A stretch of DNA of 64,000 bases from Gammaproteobacteria bacterium (GTDB lineage Bacteria; Pseudomonadota; Gammaproteobacteria; Steroidobacterales; Woeseiaceae): assembly GCA_024640305.1 (NCBI GenBank), contig JAHEFG010000044.1, forward strand, positions 152,134 through 216,133, read 5' to 3'. The notes beneath the pieces were generated by a model, which did not search any database, was not told the DNA's origin, and worked only from the letters and a program-made list of their open reading frames with translations. The translations under genes and the position numbers were made by a program. The first letter of the stretch is position 1; every line of letters starts with the position of its first letter. Positions 50,526 through 60,587 of the stretch are shown one piece after another.

Positions 50526-53500
50526 TTATAACGTAACTTCGACAAACTCCTGAAGTAACGGAAAATATAGCGCACAGCGAACGTCCGCACCGGAGTAGTT
50601 CCTGTACATCTCCGAGTATTTTCTCAGCTGCGGTCGATAACGATCCGATTCAGCCTGCAGGAATTCCTCGCGTCTTCCGCCTTCGTGCGTGCTCGTCTTG
50701 TAGTCAACGACCCAGTGCGTGCCATCTTCGTCAATGCGAACCCGGTCAATCACAACCGATTCAATACGATCCTGCACCAGCCCGCTAAGCGCAAACTCGG
50801 CATGTCCTTCACCACGCAATAGCCATCGTCCTCTATCGTCTTCCAGCATTCGATATAGTGCTTCGTCAACCCGATCGATAATCGGGTCTATTGCCCCGGA
50901 ACCCACGCCCAGTTCGCGCAACCAACGTTCGCTTGCCAGACGAATTGTGTCCCGTTGGTCAGCGTCGAATGCTATTCGTCCATCAGTGAGTAATTGAATC
51001 CATCGGTGCACCACCGTGCCCGCCACTCTTGCGCCCGCTCCTACCCAATAAAATTCGACCTCCCGACCGTCTTCATTGACAGCACTGTCAGCGGATACGC
51101 CAGGTAACGGTTTAATTGCAGGCGGCTTCCACGTCGTTTCAAAACGCCGCAACACAGGCATTAGCCAGCCCGAGTCATTTTCGGCATCCGGTCGCTCGGA
51201 TTCGGCATCGGTTTCTGCCTCGTACTGCAAGGCTACAGTCGGCCACAACAACTCCAGCAGACTTCGCGGTGCCGGGCTCAAGCCCTTCTTCAGAACCCGG
51301 GCCTGTCCCATTAAGTGCAGTGATTGGCGGGCGCGAGTGCAAGCTACGTAGAGCAGCCTGGCCAGCTCATTCTTGTCTTTCTCAGTTTCGACGGAACTGA
51401 TGTAGCGATGCAATGCATCGCGTTCGAGGTCTGCACGCGGTCCGATCGGACTGATAACCTTATGCGTGTAACCGTGTTGGTCCGGCATGTCGAACCAACT
51501 CAACACTGATGGCTCGCTCACGCGTGGAATTCTGCCAAGCCCAAACAACAAGACGTGATCGAACTGCAATCCTTTAGCACGATGCATCGTCATGACCTGC
51601 AACCTGGCGTCGACATCACTGGACACATGCTCGAGATCCAGTGCCATTTCCAACTCAGCGACATCCGGAAGTGAACCCGCCACCTCGAGTTTTTCTATGA
51701 CATCAAGATAGCGGTAAACGTTGAGGACCGCGTGTGCGTCATCGAGAATAGCCGGGCCGCCAAATGCCAGCCAACCCTGTTCGATGCGGTCGCGCAATGA
51801 CCCGGCTCGATTCGCCGAGATAATTACCTTCATCTTGTTACAGAAGCTTGCTACTGCCTTGCGCCCGAAGTCAGATAGCCGCCCAACCGTCGCTTCGTCT
51901 TGCAGCGCCTCCCATACTGACCTGCGCGTATCATTGCGCACCAGTGCGTGCAGATCTGTCCAATCCAGTCCAAGCCACGGTGAGCGCAACAGCGCAAGCC
52001 ATGCAATGCGATCGCCGGTGTGCACCAAAGCCCGCGTTAGTGCCAGGATATCGATCACCTCGGGCAAGTCAGTCAACCGATCGATCTCTACCGCACGATA
52101 GGCGATACCTGCCTTGCGGAATCTCGAGAGAAGCTCAGGCAGATGCGTCCGGCTGCGAACCAGCACCGCGACAGTATCCTCCAGGTTATCTTTGAGGACC
52201 TCCTGAATAGTCGCGCAGCCATAATCGGCCTCGGCAGCCTTACTGCTGCCGGAAAGCGGATAAACAGTACATCGTCCCTGCCCTGCAAGACTTGGCACCG
52301 AGACAGCAGGGGCGTACGACACCGCGCTTTTCTGCGGGTTATTCCTGGCAGCCAGAATTTTCGGAAATACTCCGTTGAACCAATCCACCAATACCTCGCC
52401 AGAACGGAAGTTCCGGCGCAGTACGAGCGTAGACAGTCGCACATTTCCGATTCCGGATTCCTGTGCTAACAGGAATTGCCCAACCTCGGCGTTGCGAAAA
52501 CGATAAATCGACTGCATTGGATCACCTACGCAGAATAACGTGCGGCCGTCGCCCTCTTCCCAGCCTCCTGTCAGCGCTTCAAGCATGCGGTACTGCGCGC
52601 TGGAGGTATCCTGCATCTCGTCCACGAGCAAATGTCGCAATTGGTAGTCAAGTAGCAGAGCAACATCACCAGGATCATCAGCGGTACCTAAGGCATCGTC
52701 CGCATTAATGGCAACTTCGGTGTGGTCGGTGATGCCACGCTCACTGAATAACCTCTTCAGTTCGGTAACGGCCAGAGGCAGAAGCCGAAAGATCGCGAGC
52801 AAGACACTCCACTGCTCATCCCCGTACTTGTCCGGAGGCAATGCGCGCACACCTTGTAGCAACGATCGAAATTCATGATTGTCGTGCAGTGACTCGAGCA
52901 GATCGGTCAGCGCCTGCTTCTGCTCTTTTCCTTCTGGCGGAAACCCCTGGTTCTTCGTTACCTGTTTACGCCACTCCCCCTGCTTTGTTAGCAATAACTC
53001 CGCTACACCCAACCATCTGGGTACTGCCACTGGGGATGACCCCGGCAGTCCATCGAGCGGATCAATTGCGCAAATCGGGCTGTCCGATTGCCCATCTGCA
53101 TGCAAGTTATGCGCGGCATAGTCCGCAAGCCGTAGAAGCGCCTGTGCATGCTCCTTCGCGAGTGCATTAACCAAACTACCGATGTGGTCGGCAATTATCT
53201 GTATCAAGCTCTCTTCAAATTTTTGCCGCAGTAAGTCGGAGTCTTCCTGACTGACCAATCCACTACCGATAAACGGCAGCCACTGATCCCGTGTCGCAAG
53301 CATGCGCGCCAGGTAGTCAATGTATAGCCAGGTGTTGTTATCGAGGTGGGATAGAACCTCTTCCGTTGCAACGCGTAACTCCCCCGACTCTGCAAGTTGA
53401 TCAAGGGTTAATGCCGCGGCGTTGCGGTACATTTGCCGCATCTCACCATCCGCAACGATCGAGTTTCCTGATGCGCCACTCGTCGCCGTCAGAGGCTGCG

Positions 53501-53900
53501 CTCGGGTAATCGTTGCATTGAGTGAGTCGAGCGTCTGAATTCGCATGCGCCGCGGGTTGGACACAAGGCACCAGCCCAGTTCCTCGTCACGCTGCAACAC
53601 GGCAGACGCGGCACTGGCCGTAACTTGTTCATGTGGCTCCGATGGATGCTCACCGGAACTTGCTTTCTGCAGTGCCTGCAATACGCGCAACTGCATTTCA
53701 GCGGCCGCCTTGCGGGTAAACGTAATTGCGAGAACCTCTTCAGGGTTTTCGACGGTCGCCAGGAGCTTCAAATAGCGTTGGATCAGTAACTCGGTCTTGC
53801 CAGAGCCGGCAGGAGCCTGGACGATAAAAGACCGAGTGACATCGAGCGCGGCGACTCGGGCATCGTCATCATCGATTAGCAACCGCGCATCAGTTGTCAT
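50526..53900 (-). CDS. AddA-like UvrD helicase/nuclease
   Basis: A 1124-residue helicase-nuclease of the UvrD/RecB superfamily. The ATP-binding P-loop QAPAGSGKT is at 28-36, VDEMQDTSSAQYR is motif II, and the MTMHRAKGLQFDHVLLFG segment is motif V. The end carries a PD-(D/E)XK nuclease with VDYKTSTHEGG (Asp1066, Lys1068). It likely works with the gene upstream (starting at 56481), whose end overlaps it by 11 bases, in double-strand-break resection. The pair corresponds to the proteobacterial AddA/AddB-like system rather than RecBCD. Confidence 0.9.
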   Translation of the reverse strand: MTTDARLLIDDDDARVAALDVTRSFIVQAPAGSGKTELLIQRYLKLLATVENPEEVLAITFTRKAAAEMQLRVLQALQKASSGEHPSEPHEQVTASAASAVLQRDEELGWCLVSNPRRMRIQTLDSLNATITRAQPLTATSGASGNSIVADGEMRQMYRNAAALTLDQLAESGELRVATEEVLSHLDNNTWLYIDYLARMLATRDQWLPFIGSGLVSQEDSDLLRQKFEESLIQIIADHIGSLVNALAKEHAQALLRLADYAAHNLHADGQSDSPICAIDPLDGLPGSSPVAVPRWLGVAELLLTKQGEWRKQVTKNQGFPPEGKEQKQALTDLLESLHDNHEFRSLLQGVRALPPDKYGDEQWSVLLAIFRLLPLAVTELKRLFSERGITDHTEVAINADDALGTADDPGDVALLLDYQLRHLLVDEMQDTSSAQYRMLEALTGGWEEGDGRTLFCVGDPMQSIYRFRNAEVGQFLLAQESGIGNVRLSTLVLRRNFRSGEVLVDWFNGVFPKILAARNNPQKSAVSYAPAVSVPSLAGQGRCTVYPLSGSSKAAEADYGCATIQEVLKDNLEDTVAVLVRSRTHLPELLSRFRKAGIAYRAVEIDRLTDLPEVIDILALTRALVHTGDRIAWLALLRSPWLGLDWTDLHALVRNDTRRSVWEALQDEATVGRLSDFGRKAVASFCNKMKVIISANRAGSLRDRIEQGWLAFGGPAILDDAHAVLNVYRYLDVIEKLEVAGSLPDVAELEMALDLEHVSSDVDARLQVMTMHRAKGLQFDHVLLFGLGRIPRVSEPSVLSWFDMPDQHGYTHKVISPIGPRADLERDALHRYISSVETEKDKNELARLLYVACTRARQSLHLMGQARVLKKGLSPAPRSLLELLWPTVALQYEAETDAESERPDAENDSGWLMPVLRRFETTWKPPAIKPLPGVSADSAVNEDGREVEFYWVGAGARVAGTVVHRWIQLLTDGRIAFDADQRDTIRLASERWLRELGVGSGAIDPIIDRVDEALYRMLEDDRGRWLLRGEGHAEFALSGLVQDRIESVVIDRVRIDEDGTHWVVDYKTSTHEGGRREEFLQAESDRYRPQLRKYSEMYRNYSGADVRCALYFPLLQEFVEVTL

Positions 53901-56481
53901 GTTGCAACTCGCGAATGCGGCTGAGCAGACTTAGTGGTCTGGCTGACTGCATATTCTGCATGCCGTTAACACGAACATCGCCGCGCTGGATCTGCGCAGC
54001 GGCAACTTCGACGAGCTTGATCCAGGACGCAAGTACTTCGTCCCAATCCAGACTGGGCGTCAGCTGTTTTCCAGCGCCGTCGATGGAGGTAGACCTGCTA
54101 TCGATATTAACCAACCCAAGATCCGACACGTCGGCATTAACGGCGACAGCGTATACGACCAGCTGCATGTCCTTTGGCAGGCCGTTCGCTCCGAGGAAAG
54201 CTTTTCGTGAGCCTGTTTTGTAGTCGAGGATTACGATCTTTGCATTGCTGAGCCGATCGATGCGATCAGCCCGGAGCCGTAGTGGCAAGCCGGCAATCGT
54301 CGGTTGTAACGCGCCCTCGACATCGGCAATCTGAAAATCAGCCCGCGTGCTATCCAGCGCGACTACCTCCCGTAACAATTTTTCAGCGCGTTGTTGCTCT
54401 AGCCGGAACAGTTGCCGCAGTACCGGGTCAATATTCTGCATATGACGCCAAAATGACTTGTCGAGGGCTGCCGCCAAACGGCTATCCAGTTCGTCTCCGT
54501 GCCAGGAAGCAATGTCATGGCGTGTGGGCAATTCCGAATACAGGTCTCTAAGTGCATCGTGAATCAGGTTACCCCTCAAACTGGCCGACAGACCGAACGA
54601 AATCGGCTGAATGTCTTTCACGCCAAGGCGTCCAAACGAGAACGCAGCAAACGGTTCAGTCATTTGCCGCTGAATAGTCGCCGCTCCGCCAGAAATGATT
54701 TCGTTCGCAGCAACGGTCGGGATTGGGTCTGCGGGAACAATGGTGAGGGGAACGGCCTCTGTAAGTGTTGCAGCGTGCCAGCCTGGATCGTCAGATCGTG
54801 ACAGCTGTTCATATTCATACTGCTGCAACAATCCCGACGCGCCTTGCTCGGCATCTCCGTCGGTCAATGGGTAGCTGCATACAAGGTTCCTCGTGCTGGT
54901 GGTCAAGCGCTCCAAAACGCGTCGTGCATAGTCCAACGTGTCTTGCGGAGTTGCGTCCGGCATATTCCTGCTGCGCTGCAGGTTCATCGAGATCAGCGAC
55001 GAAGGTCGACCGGCCGGTGGCCAATTGGATGCTGTGAGTCCGCTTACCCATAGCTTGTCAAATTCCATACCAGCGGCTTCGAGTGGACCAAGCAACTGCA
55101 CGAGTGCGCCTTCAACTTCAGGTTGAAACACCGTTTCACCAGCCATCGCAGTCACTCGGCTGAGTACATCTGCAATCGTCAGCGTCGGGCTAACAAGTTC
55201 CAGTCGAGCCAGGTCGTTCAGGAGCTCCCGCCAGCGGTTTATCAGCTGGAATTCGATGCTATCGAGCGAGCCGTCGCCGGGCCAGTTGAGCTGCGTCAGC
55301 GTGTCGTCGATGACTACCGCCCAGGATGGAGGAGCATCTCTGCGCGGCAATTCGCCCCGTAAGCCGCCCAGATAGCGAATTCGGTCAATCCAGTCTCTGG
55401 CATCTGCTGACGATTCTCGATCGCTCAATTCGGCCAGGAGCATTTCAGGCGACCAGCTTCTGTCGGGAATTTGCCGAAGCTGCAGCTCCAGCCGGGCTCT
55501 ACCGCCAGTGTCCCTGCTACCTATAATCGGCGAACGAAGCAGCAGGCTGACTTCACGCCCGGTCAAATCGTCGTACAACCAGCGCAGTGCCAGTAGCGCA
55601 ATTGTGACCGCCGGATAGTCCGTAAGTCTTTTGCCATATGAAACGTTTACCGCAGAACGATGTGACGCCACTGCGTACTGCCATCCCGGTACAAAGCCCT
55701 CTCGCACGAGGCGCCCATAGTGGGCAGCATTTTGCTCTAGATTCGTTGCAACGATTGCAATGCGCTGCTCAGGGTCTTCCTCAAGCTCGCGACGCGCCCA
55801 CGCGCCGGCGGCACGGAGTTCTGCTTCGGTATTGTCATACGCACGCACAGTGCCGTTTGCCTTTGCTGTTGTCTCACGTACCGCGTCGATGCTCATGCCT
55901 TTTTCGCAGGCGGCATCGAGCACCCTTTTAGCCTGTGGAACAAGGCGATCGAAACCGGCAATAGACACGCGTGCAGGCACCTTCACGCGCCCCGAACGAA
56001 TAAGATCTGCGACCAAATCGGCTATGCCGGCGTCGTCGACCCAATATTCACGATCCAGGATAGACCGGTAGCTTTGCGCCGCACGGGCAAACAGGCGTTG
56101 ATCATTACCCTGTGCAGCACCCCTGCAATCGTCGAGCGACACACAAAATTCGTGCATTCGAGACCAGGTTTCCCGAGATTGGCGTACGAGCAGCCCAATA
56201 TTCAGAAGCGGGTCATTAATTTCGCGCCGCAGGCAGCGCTCCCAAAGTATGCGGCTTTGATGTCCATTGATGCGGGTCGGCAGGGATTCCTGTTTCTCTG
56301 CGGTTGCCAACAGATCCGTAAGCCAGTCCTGCCAGGAGGTAATTAAGGGGCTGGGCCATGCCTTCTCGCCAGACAAGACCCTTTGCCTGCCGTACTCACT
56401 TGCCAGAACACGCGCCAGGCGCCGGTTGGCCGTCAATACTTGCGATGAGTCTCTTAGTGCTTCGGTGAGCCAGGCATACAT
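53890..56481 (-). CDS. AddB-like PD-(D/E)XK nuclease, DNA repair protein
   Basis: An 863-residue protein of the TIGR03623 group (probable DNA repair protein) that accompanies AddA-like helicases in gammaproteobacteria. The N-terminal half resembles an inactivated helicase, with TANRRLARVLASEYGRQ but no P-loop. The C-terminal PD-(D/E)XK nuclease has VILDYKTGSRKAF (Asp753, Lys755) and QLVVYAVAV. No four-Cys iron-sulphur cluster of classical AddB was noted. The AddA gene downstream overlaps it by 11 bases. Function: resection of double-strand ends with Chi-like recognition, from family knowledge. Confidence 0.87.
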   Translation of the reverse strand: MYAWLTEALRDSSQVLTANRRLARVLASEYGRQRVLSGEKAWPSPLITSWQDWLTDLLATAEKQESLPTRINGHQSRILWERCLRREINDPLLNIGLLVRQSRETWSRMHEFCVSLDDCRGAAQGNDQRLFARAAQSYRSILDREYWVDDAGIADLVADLIRSGRVKVPARVSIAGFDRLVPQAKRVLDAACEKGMSIDAVRETTAKANGTVRAYDNTEAELRAAGAWARRELEEDPEQRIAIVATNLEQNAAHYGRLVREGFVPGWQYAVASHRSAVNVSYGKRLTDYPAVTIALLALRWLYDDLTGREVSLLLRSPIIGSRDTGGRARLELQLRQIPDRSWSPEMLLAELSDRESSADARDWIDRIRYLGGLRGELPRRDAPPSWAVVIDDTLTQLNWPGDGSLDSIEFQLINRWRELLNDLARLELVSPTLTIADVLSRVTAMAGETVFQPEVEGALVQLLGPLEAAGMEFDKLWVSGLTASNWPPAGRPSSLISMNLQRSRNMPDATPQDTLDYARRVLERLTTSTRNLVCSYPLTDGDAEQGASGLLQQYEYEQLSRSDDPGWHAATLTEAVPLTIVPADPIPTVAANEIISGGAATIQRQMTEPFAAFSFGRLGVKDIQPISFGLSASLRGNLIHDALRDLYSELPTRHDIASWHGDELDSRLAAALDKSFWRHMQNIDPVLRQLFRLEQQRAEKLLREVVALDSTRADFQIADVEGALQPTIAGLPLRLRADRIDRLSNAKIVILDYKTGSRKAFLGANGLPKDMQLVVYAVAVNADVSDLGLVNIDSRSTSIDGAGKQLTPSLDWDEVLASWIKLVEVAAAQIQRGDVRVNGMQNMQSARPLSLLSRIRELQHDN

Positions 56482-56484
56482 CGT

Positions 56485-57699
56485 TCAGGCACGTTGTTGC
56501 AGCAGGGAGTCGATGCGGTCAAATACTTCATTTAGTGTGGTCGTGTCCGGCAGGGTATTGATCCGAAAATGGTCGGTGTAAGGTGTATTGAAGCTACTAC
56601 CTGGTGCGACCAGCACATGCTTGTCTTCGAGCAGCTGTTGCGCGAATGCGGCGTCGTCAAGTTTCGTGGCAAAACGATCGTCGAGTTTGATGAACGCGTA
56701 CATGGCCCCCATCGGTCGCTGCATGCTCAAATATGGGCTCTTCTCTACCCGTTCTATGACGACCTGCCGTTGCTGATGCAAGCGCCCTCCAGCGCGAACA
56801 AGTTCCTTGATGCTCTGATACCCACCAAGTGCCGTCTGTACTGCCCATTGGGCCGGGACATTACTGCAAAGACGCAGTGCTGCAAGCAGTTCCATGCCGT
56901 GGATATAGTCGCTGGCGCGTTCGATATCCCCGCTAAAGACGCACCAGCCTACTCGATATCCACAAGCACGGTAGACTTTAGAAAGGCCTGAGTACGTGAG
57001 GCAAACGGTCTCCTCTACAAGTGTCGCCATCGGTACGAATGCTGCGTCGTCGTACACCATCTGGTCATAAATTTCGTCGGCTAAAATAACGACGCCGTGC
57101 GTTTCTGCCAAAGTAACGATCTGCTGCAAAACCTCCCGGCTGTAGACCGCACCGCTTGGGTTGTTCGGATTGATAACGACAATCGCCCTTGTTCTGGCAT
57201 TGATCAGCGATTCGATTTGCTCTACATCTGGCACAAACCCGTTTTGCGGATCACACTGGTAATAGCGAGCTGTTCCGCCGTTCAATGAGACAGCCGCCGA
57301 CCAAAGCGGGTAGTCGGGACTTGGCACAAGGACCTCGTCACCGTCATTGAGCAACGCTCGAAGAGACAGGTCGATGAGCTCACTCACGCCATTTCCGATA
57401 AATACCTCTTCGACGCTCAGGCCAAGCACACCTCTATCCTGCTGCTGCATAACCACGGCTTCGCGGGCTGGAAATATGCCTTTTTGGTGACAGTACGGCT
57501 CTGCCTGGCCGAGATTTTCGATCATCGCGAGTCGCAACGTCTCCGGTGCGCGAAAGCCGAACAGGCCGGGATTGCCAATATTCAGCGAAATAATTTCGTA
57601 GCCACGCTTCTCCAGCTCATATGCATGGTTCGCGAGCTGCCCTCGAATTTCATACTTAACATCGCGCAGTGACTCGCTTGTGTGGATCTGATTATCCAT
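56485..57699 (-). CDS. alaA: AlaA-type aminotransferase
   Basis: A 404-residue PLP-dependent aminotransferase of fold type I, probably the alanine/valine transaminase AlaA. Segments: LNIGNPGLFGF, INPNNPSGAVYS, LADEIYDQMVYD and the PLP lysine Lys241 in SGLSKVYRACGYRVGW. It would interconvert pyruvate and alanine with glutamate. It lies 3 bases from the AddB-like gene start on the same strand. AspC-like specificity cannot be excluded. Confidence 0.9.
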   Translation of the reverse strand: MDNQIHTSESLRDVKYEIRGQLANHAYELEKRGYEIISLNIGNPGLFGFRAPETLRLAMIENLGQAEPYCHQKGIFPAREAVVMQQQDRGVLGLSVEEVFIGNGVSELIDLSLRALLNDGDEVLVPSPDYPLWSAAVSLNGGTARYYQCDPQNGFVPDVEQIESLINARTRAIVVINPNNPSGAVYSREVLQQIVTLAETHGVVILADEIYDQMVYDDAAFVPMATLVEETVCLTYSGLSKVYRACGYRVGWCVFSGDIERASDYIHGMELLAALRLCSNVPAQWAVQTALGGYQSIKELVRAGGRLHQQRQVVIERVEKSPYLSMQRPMGAMYAFIKLDDRFATKLDDAAFAQQLLEDKHVLVAPGSSFNTPYTDHFRINTLPDTTTLNEVFDRIDSLLQQRA

Positions 57700-57728
57700 T
57701 CGCCCTCGCAGTTTTCAGCTCAGTCCGC

Positions 57729-58934
57729 CTAAATGGCACCGGTCGTGTGTAGTGATTCTATTTTTTCGTCCGAGTAATTCAGCCACTCCCTGAGCACTTC
57801 GCTCGTATGCTGCCCCAATGTTGGCGGTGCTAAACCGTAACAGACTGGTGTTCGCGAAAACCCCACCGGATTTGCCACTGTAGGCAACTTCGCATCGAGG
57901 GCATGTTGTACAGTACGCACCAGCCCACGTTCAACGGCGTACGCATCGGTTAATACTTCCGCCACCGAATTGACCGGCCCCGCTGGAACCCCCGCGGCGG
58001 CCAGCTTCTGCAGCCATGACGAGGTCGTCCGGGTTAAAAAAACATCGCACAGTATCGGTACCAGCATTTCCCGGTTTTCGACCCGATCTGAATTGCGGCC
58101 GAATCGCGGGTCTTCGGCAAGCTCTGGTTTGCCGATGCAACTCACACAAGCCGCGAACTGGCGGTCGTTGCCGACTGCCAGGGTGATATACCCATCCGAT
58201 GTTGCAAAGGTCTGATAGGGAACGAGGTTCGGGTGTGCGGTGCCTCGCCGCTCCGGGTTTACGTCGCCAACGAGGAAGTTCATTGCTTGATTCGCTAACC
58301 ACGCGACCTGGCTATCGTACAGTGGTATGTCGATCGCCTGGCCCTTGCCAGTATGGTCTCGTTCTCTGAGAGCCGCGAGAATTGCCGTTGTCGCGTACAT
58401 GCCCGCCATAATATCGCTGATGGCTACACCAACCTTTTGCGGGCTTCCACCTTCATCATCGGGCGCGCCGGTGATACTCATCAGCCCGGCAGAAGCCTGG
58501 ATCATTGCATCGTAGCCCGGCTCATGCGCGCGTGAGCCATGCTGACCATAGGCGGTAATTGAGCAGTAGATAAGTCTCGGATTCACAGCTGCCATGGACT
58601 CCGCGTCAAGACCATAACGCTGTAATGTGCCAACGCGGAAATTCTCGAGAACCACGTCCGCCTCGCGGGCCAAGTCGCGGATGACATTGGCGCCATCAGC
58701 AGTAGCAATATCCACCGTAACGGAGCGCTTGTTCCTGTTTGCGGCGAGAAAATAAGCAGCTTCGCTCTCGTCTCCTAACCAGGGAGGTCCCCAGTGTCGC
58801 GTATCATCGCCGACCAGCGGCCGCTCGATTTTGACGACGTCTGCACCAAAATCACCCAGCAGTTGACCCGCCCATGGGCCAGCCAATACCCGGCTCATAT
58901 CCAGGACCCTGATTCCCTCGAGCGGCCCACTCAT
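57729..58934 (-). CDS. CaiB/BaiF family CoA-transferase
   Basis: A 401-residue class III CoA-transferase from the ATG at 58934, chosen because AGGA lies 9 bases upstream and MSGPLEGIRVLDMSRVLAGPW is the normal N terminus. DYKKxx-like motifs are absent, but HEPGYDAMIQASAG carries the catalytic Asp of this fold, and NRNKRSVTVDI fits. It moves CoA between carboxylic acids (carnitine, formyl, or others); the substrate is unknown. It follows a terminator and precedes alaA by 29 bases. Confidence 0.9.
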   Translation of the reverse strand: MSGPLEGIRVLDMSRVLAGPWAGQLLGDFGADVVKIERPLVGDDTRHWGPPWLGDESEAAYFLAANRNKRSVTVDIATADGANVIRDLAREADVVLENFRVGTLQRYGLDAESMAAVNPRLIYCSITAYGQHGSRAHEPGYDAMIQASAGLMSITGAPDDEGGSPQKVGVAISDIMAGMYATTAILAALRERDHTGKGQAIDIPLYDSQVAWLANQAMNFLVGDVNPERRGTAHPNLVPYQTFATSDGYITLAVGNDRQFAACVSCIGKPELAEDPRFGRNSDRVENREMLVPILCDVFLTRTTSSWLQKLAAAGVPAGPVNSVAEVLTDAYAVERGLVRTVQHALDAKLPTVANPVGFSRTPVCYGLAPPTLGQHTSEVLREWLNYSDEKIESLHTTGAI

Positions 58935-59001
58935 TTCCTGTCGTCCTACCGTAACCAGTGACGTGCAATTGTCGAGCGCGGGGAGACTTACCGCAAGCAA
59001 T

Positions 59002-59033
59002 AAAAAACCCGGCCAACCTTGCGGTTAGCCGGG
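59002..59033 (-). terminator. Rho-independent terminator of the DUF6491 gene
   Basis: Read on the minus strand: CCCGGC-T-AACC, a GCAA loop, then GGTT-G-GCCGGG, followed by TTTTTT (A run 59002-59007 on the plus strand). Ten base pairs with one mismatch plus a T-tract make a strong terminator. It lies 62 bases after the stop of the DUF6491 lipoprotein gene and before the CaiB-type gene. Confidence 0.88.
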
Positions 59034-59095
59034 CGGGTCCGCACGGAGATTGCGGATCGCGTGACCGAACTGCTGACCGGGAAGCGGTCGTCAAT

Positions 59096-59572
59096 TCAAT
59101 CCAGCTCTTCTACCTCGGCGCCTTCAATGGGCACTGGCTCCGGGGCTTGTTCGACGTCCGGTTCTTTTTTTCCGAACCGAACCAATAAATCGTCGTGCTC
59201 ATCTGGCGTCAGCTGCCTGACGGAGCGAATGCGTATCTTATCCACTCCCATGCCGTCATCGACAATCACGTCACTGAATGCCGAGCAAATCTGACCAGTT
59301 GAGGATTGAAATGCAACGCGCCAACTCGACCGCAGTCCAAACGCCCGACGGCTCAAAACAACATGGTATTTTCGTCTGGCCGACCCTGTGACGATCAGAT
59401 TGCTTTCGTCCAGAACCTGATAGTCTCGGATACTCATCTGCGAGATGCAATCGCCGCCACGAGTCTCCCAGCCTTCTTCCGACTCTTTCGCGTCCTCATT
59501 TGTCGCCGCACATGACAATAAATAACATGAACAAAACACAATAAATATCTGTTTTATCGATGGTTTATGCAT
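59096..59572 (-). CDS. DUF6491-like lipoprotein
   Basis: A 158-residue lipoprotein. The signal (IFIVFCSCYLLSC) ends in a lipobox with Cys21, and the mature part has GGDCISQMSIRDYQVLDE, the DUF6491 opening, then a beta-rich domain and an acidic C-terminal tail rich in Glu and Pro. Function unknown; DUF6491 proteins are small periplasmic lipoproteins. It stands alone and is followed by a clear terminator. Confidence 0.82.
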   Translation of the reverse strand: MHKPSIKQIFIVFCSCYLLSCAATNEDAKESEEGWETRGGDCISQMSIRDYQVLDESNLIVTGSARRKYHVVLSRRAFGLRSSWRVAFQSSTGQICSAFSDVIVDDGMGVDKIRIRSVRQLTPDEHDDLLVRFGKKEPDVEQAPEPVPIEGAEVEELD

Positions 59573-59837
59573 ATTTTCTACCTTTATCAGAAGTGCCTCG
59601 GCGGAGAGTCAATTTCGCTACTCCAGCTTATTCCGACAGGTTATAAGCGCATTAAGTTCACGACCATTCCGCGAACAATCGGTCAATTTTACACCTCCGC
59701 CGCGGTTCATTGTTTCTGAATTTTCGACTCAAATTACTTCCTGGGCAAATCGACTTGTACAGCGTTAATTGCTCGTAGACAATAGGCGCCGCCGTGCCTC
59801 TCACGGTCTGGTTTTAACGTAAAGCGGGAGTCCATTC
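59573..59837. promoter_or_regulatory. Divergent intergenic region with possible etfBA promoter
   Basis: No gene seen. On the plus strand, TTGTAC (59755-59760) and GACAAT (59778-59783) are spaced by 17 bases and might form an etfBA promoter about 50 bases before the GTG start. The match is modest. A CACGGT/ACCGTG-like pair was not found. Confidence 0.3.
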
Positions 59838-60587
59838 GTGGAAAAAATACTGGTTGGCTTAAAACGTGTCGTCGATTACAACGTTCGAGTTCGCGTTAAC
59901 AGTGACGGTAGCGGAGTCGAGACCGCCGGCGTCAAAATGAGCATCAATCCATTTGATGAAATAGCGCTGGAAGAAGCGTTACGCATTAAAGAACGCGGCG
60001 ATGCCAAAGAGGTCATTGTCATTTCCATTGGTTCATCAGATTGCCAACAGCAGCTGCGTACCGGACTGGCAATGGGTGCCGACCGTGCCATTTTAGTGGC
60101 CACCGATGACGCTACCGATTCCCTGACACGCGCACGAGCGCTGCTGGAAATCGTAAACAGAGAATCACCAGAGCTCGTCATTCTCGGCAAGCAGGCCATT
60201 GACGATGACAACAACCAGACGGGTCAAATGCTCGCTGCCCTATGGGACAGACCGCAGGCGACTTCTGCTTCGACCATAGAATTATCGGGCAACACCGCTC
60301 GCGTCATACGAGAGGTAGACGTTGGTTTGGAGACGATTGAGGTCGACTTGCCAGCGGTACTAACTGTAGACCTGAGGCTGAACGAGCCGCGCTACGTCAA
60401 ATTGCCCGACATCATGAAGGCAAAGAAAAAACCACTCGACGAGGTCGCACTTGGCGATTTAGGCCTCACAGCAGCGCCGGCGATCACGGAGGTGCTATTT
60501 GAGCCCCCTGCTGAGCGTGAGAAAGGTGTGATGGTAGATGATGTGCCGGGACTGGTTGCCGCGCTGAATGAAAAGGGACTACTCTGA
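59838..60587 (+). CDS. etfB: Electron transfer flavoprotein beta subunit
   Basis: A 249-residue ETF beta subunit, the AMP-binding partner of EtfA. It accepts electrons from acyl-CoA dehydrogenases and passes them on to the quinone pool through ETF-quinone oxidoreductase. Typical text: LVGLKRVVDYNVRVRVN at the start, SINPFDEIALEEALR, and LGKQAIDDDNNQTGQMLAALW. The start is GTG at 59838 with GGGAG about 7 bases upstream. The gene overlaps etfA by one base. Confidence 0.97.
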   Translation: MEKILVGLKRVVDYNVRVRVNSDGSGVETAGVKMSINPFDEIALEEALRIKERGDAKEVIVISIGSSDCQQQLRTGLAMGADRAILVATDDATDSLTRARALLEIVNRESPELVILGKQAIDDDNNQTGQMLAALWDRPQATSASTIELSGNTARVIREVDVGLETIEVDLPAVLTVDLRLNEPRYVKLPDIMKAKKKPLDEVALGDLGLTAAPAITEVLFEPPAEREKGVMVDDVPGLVAALNEKGLL

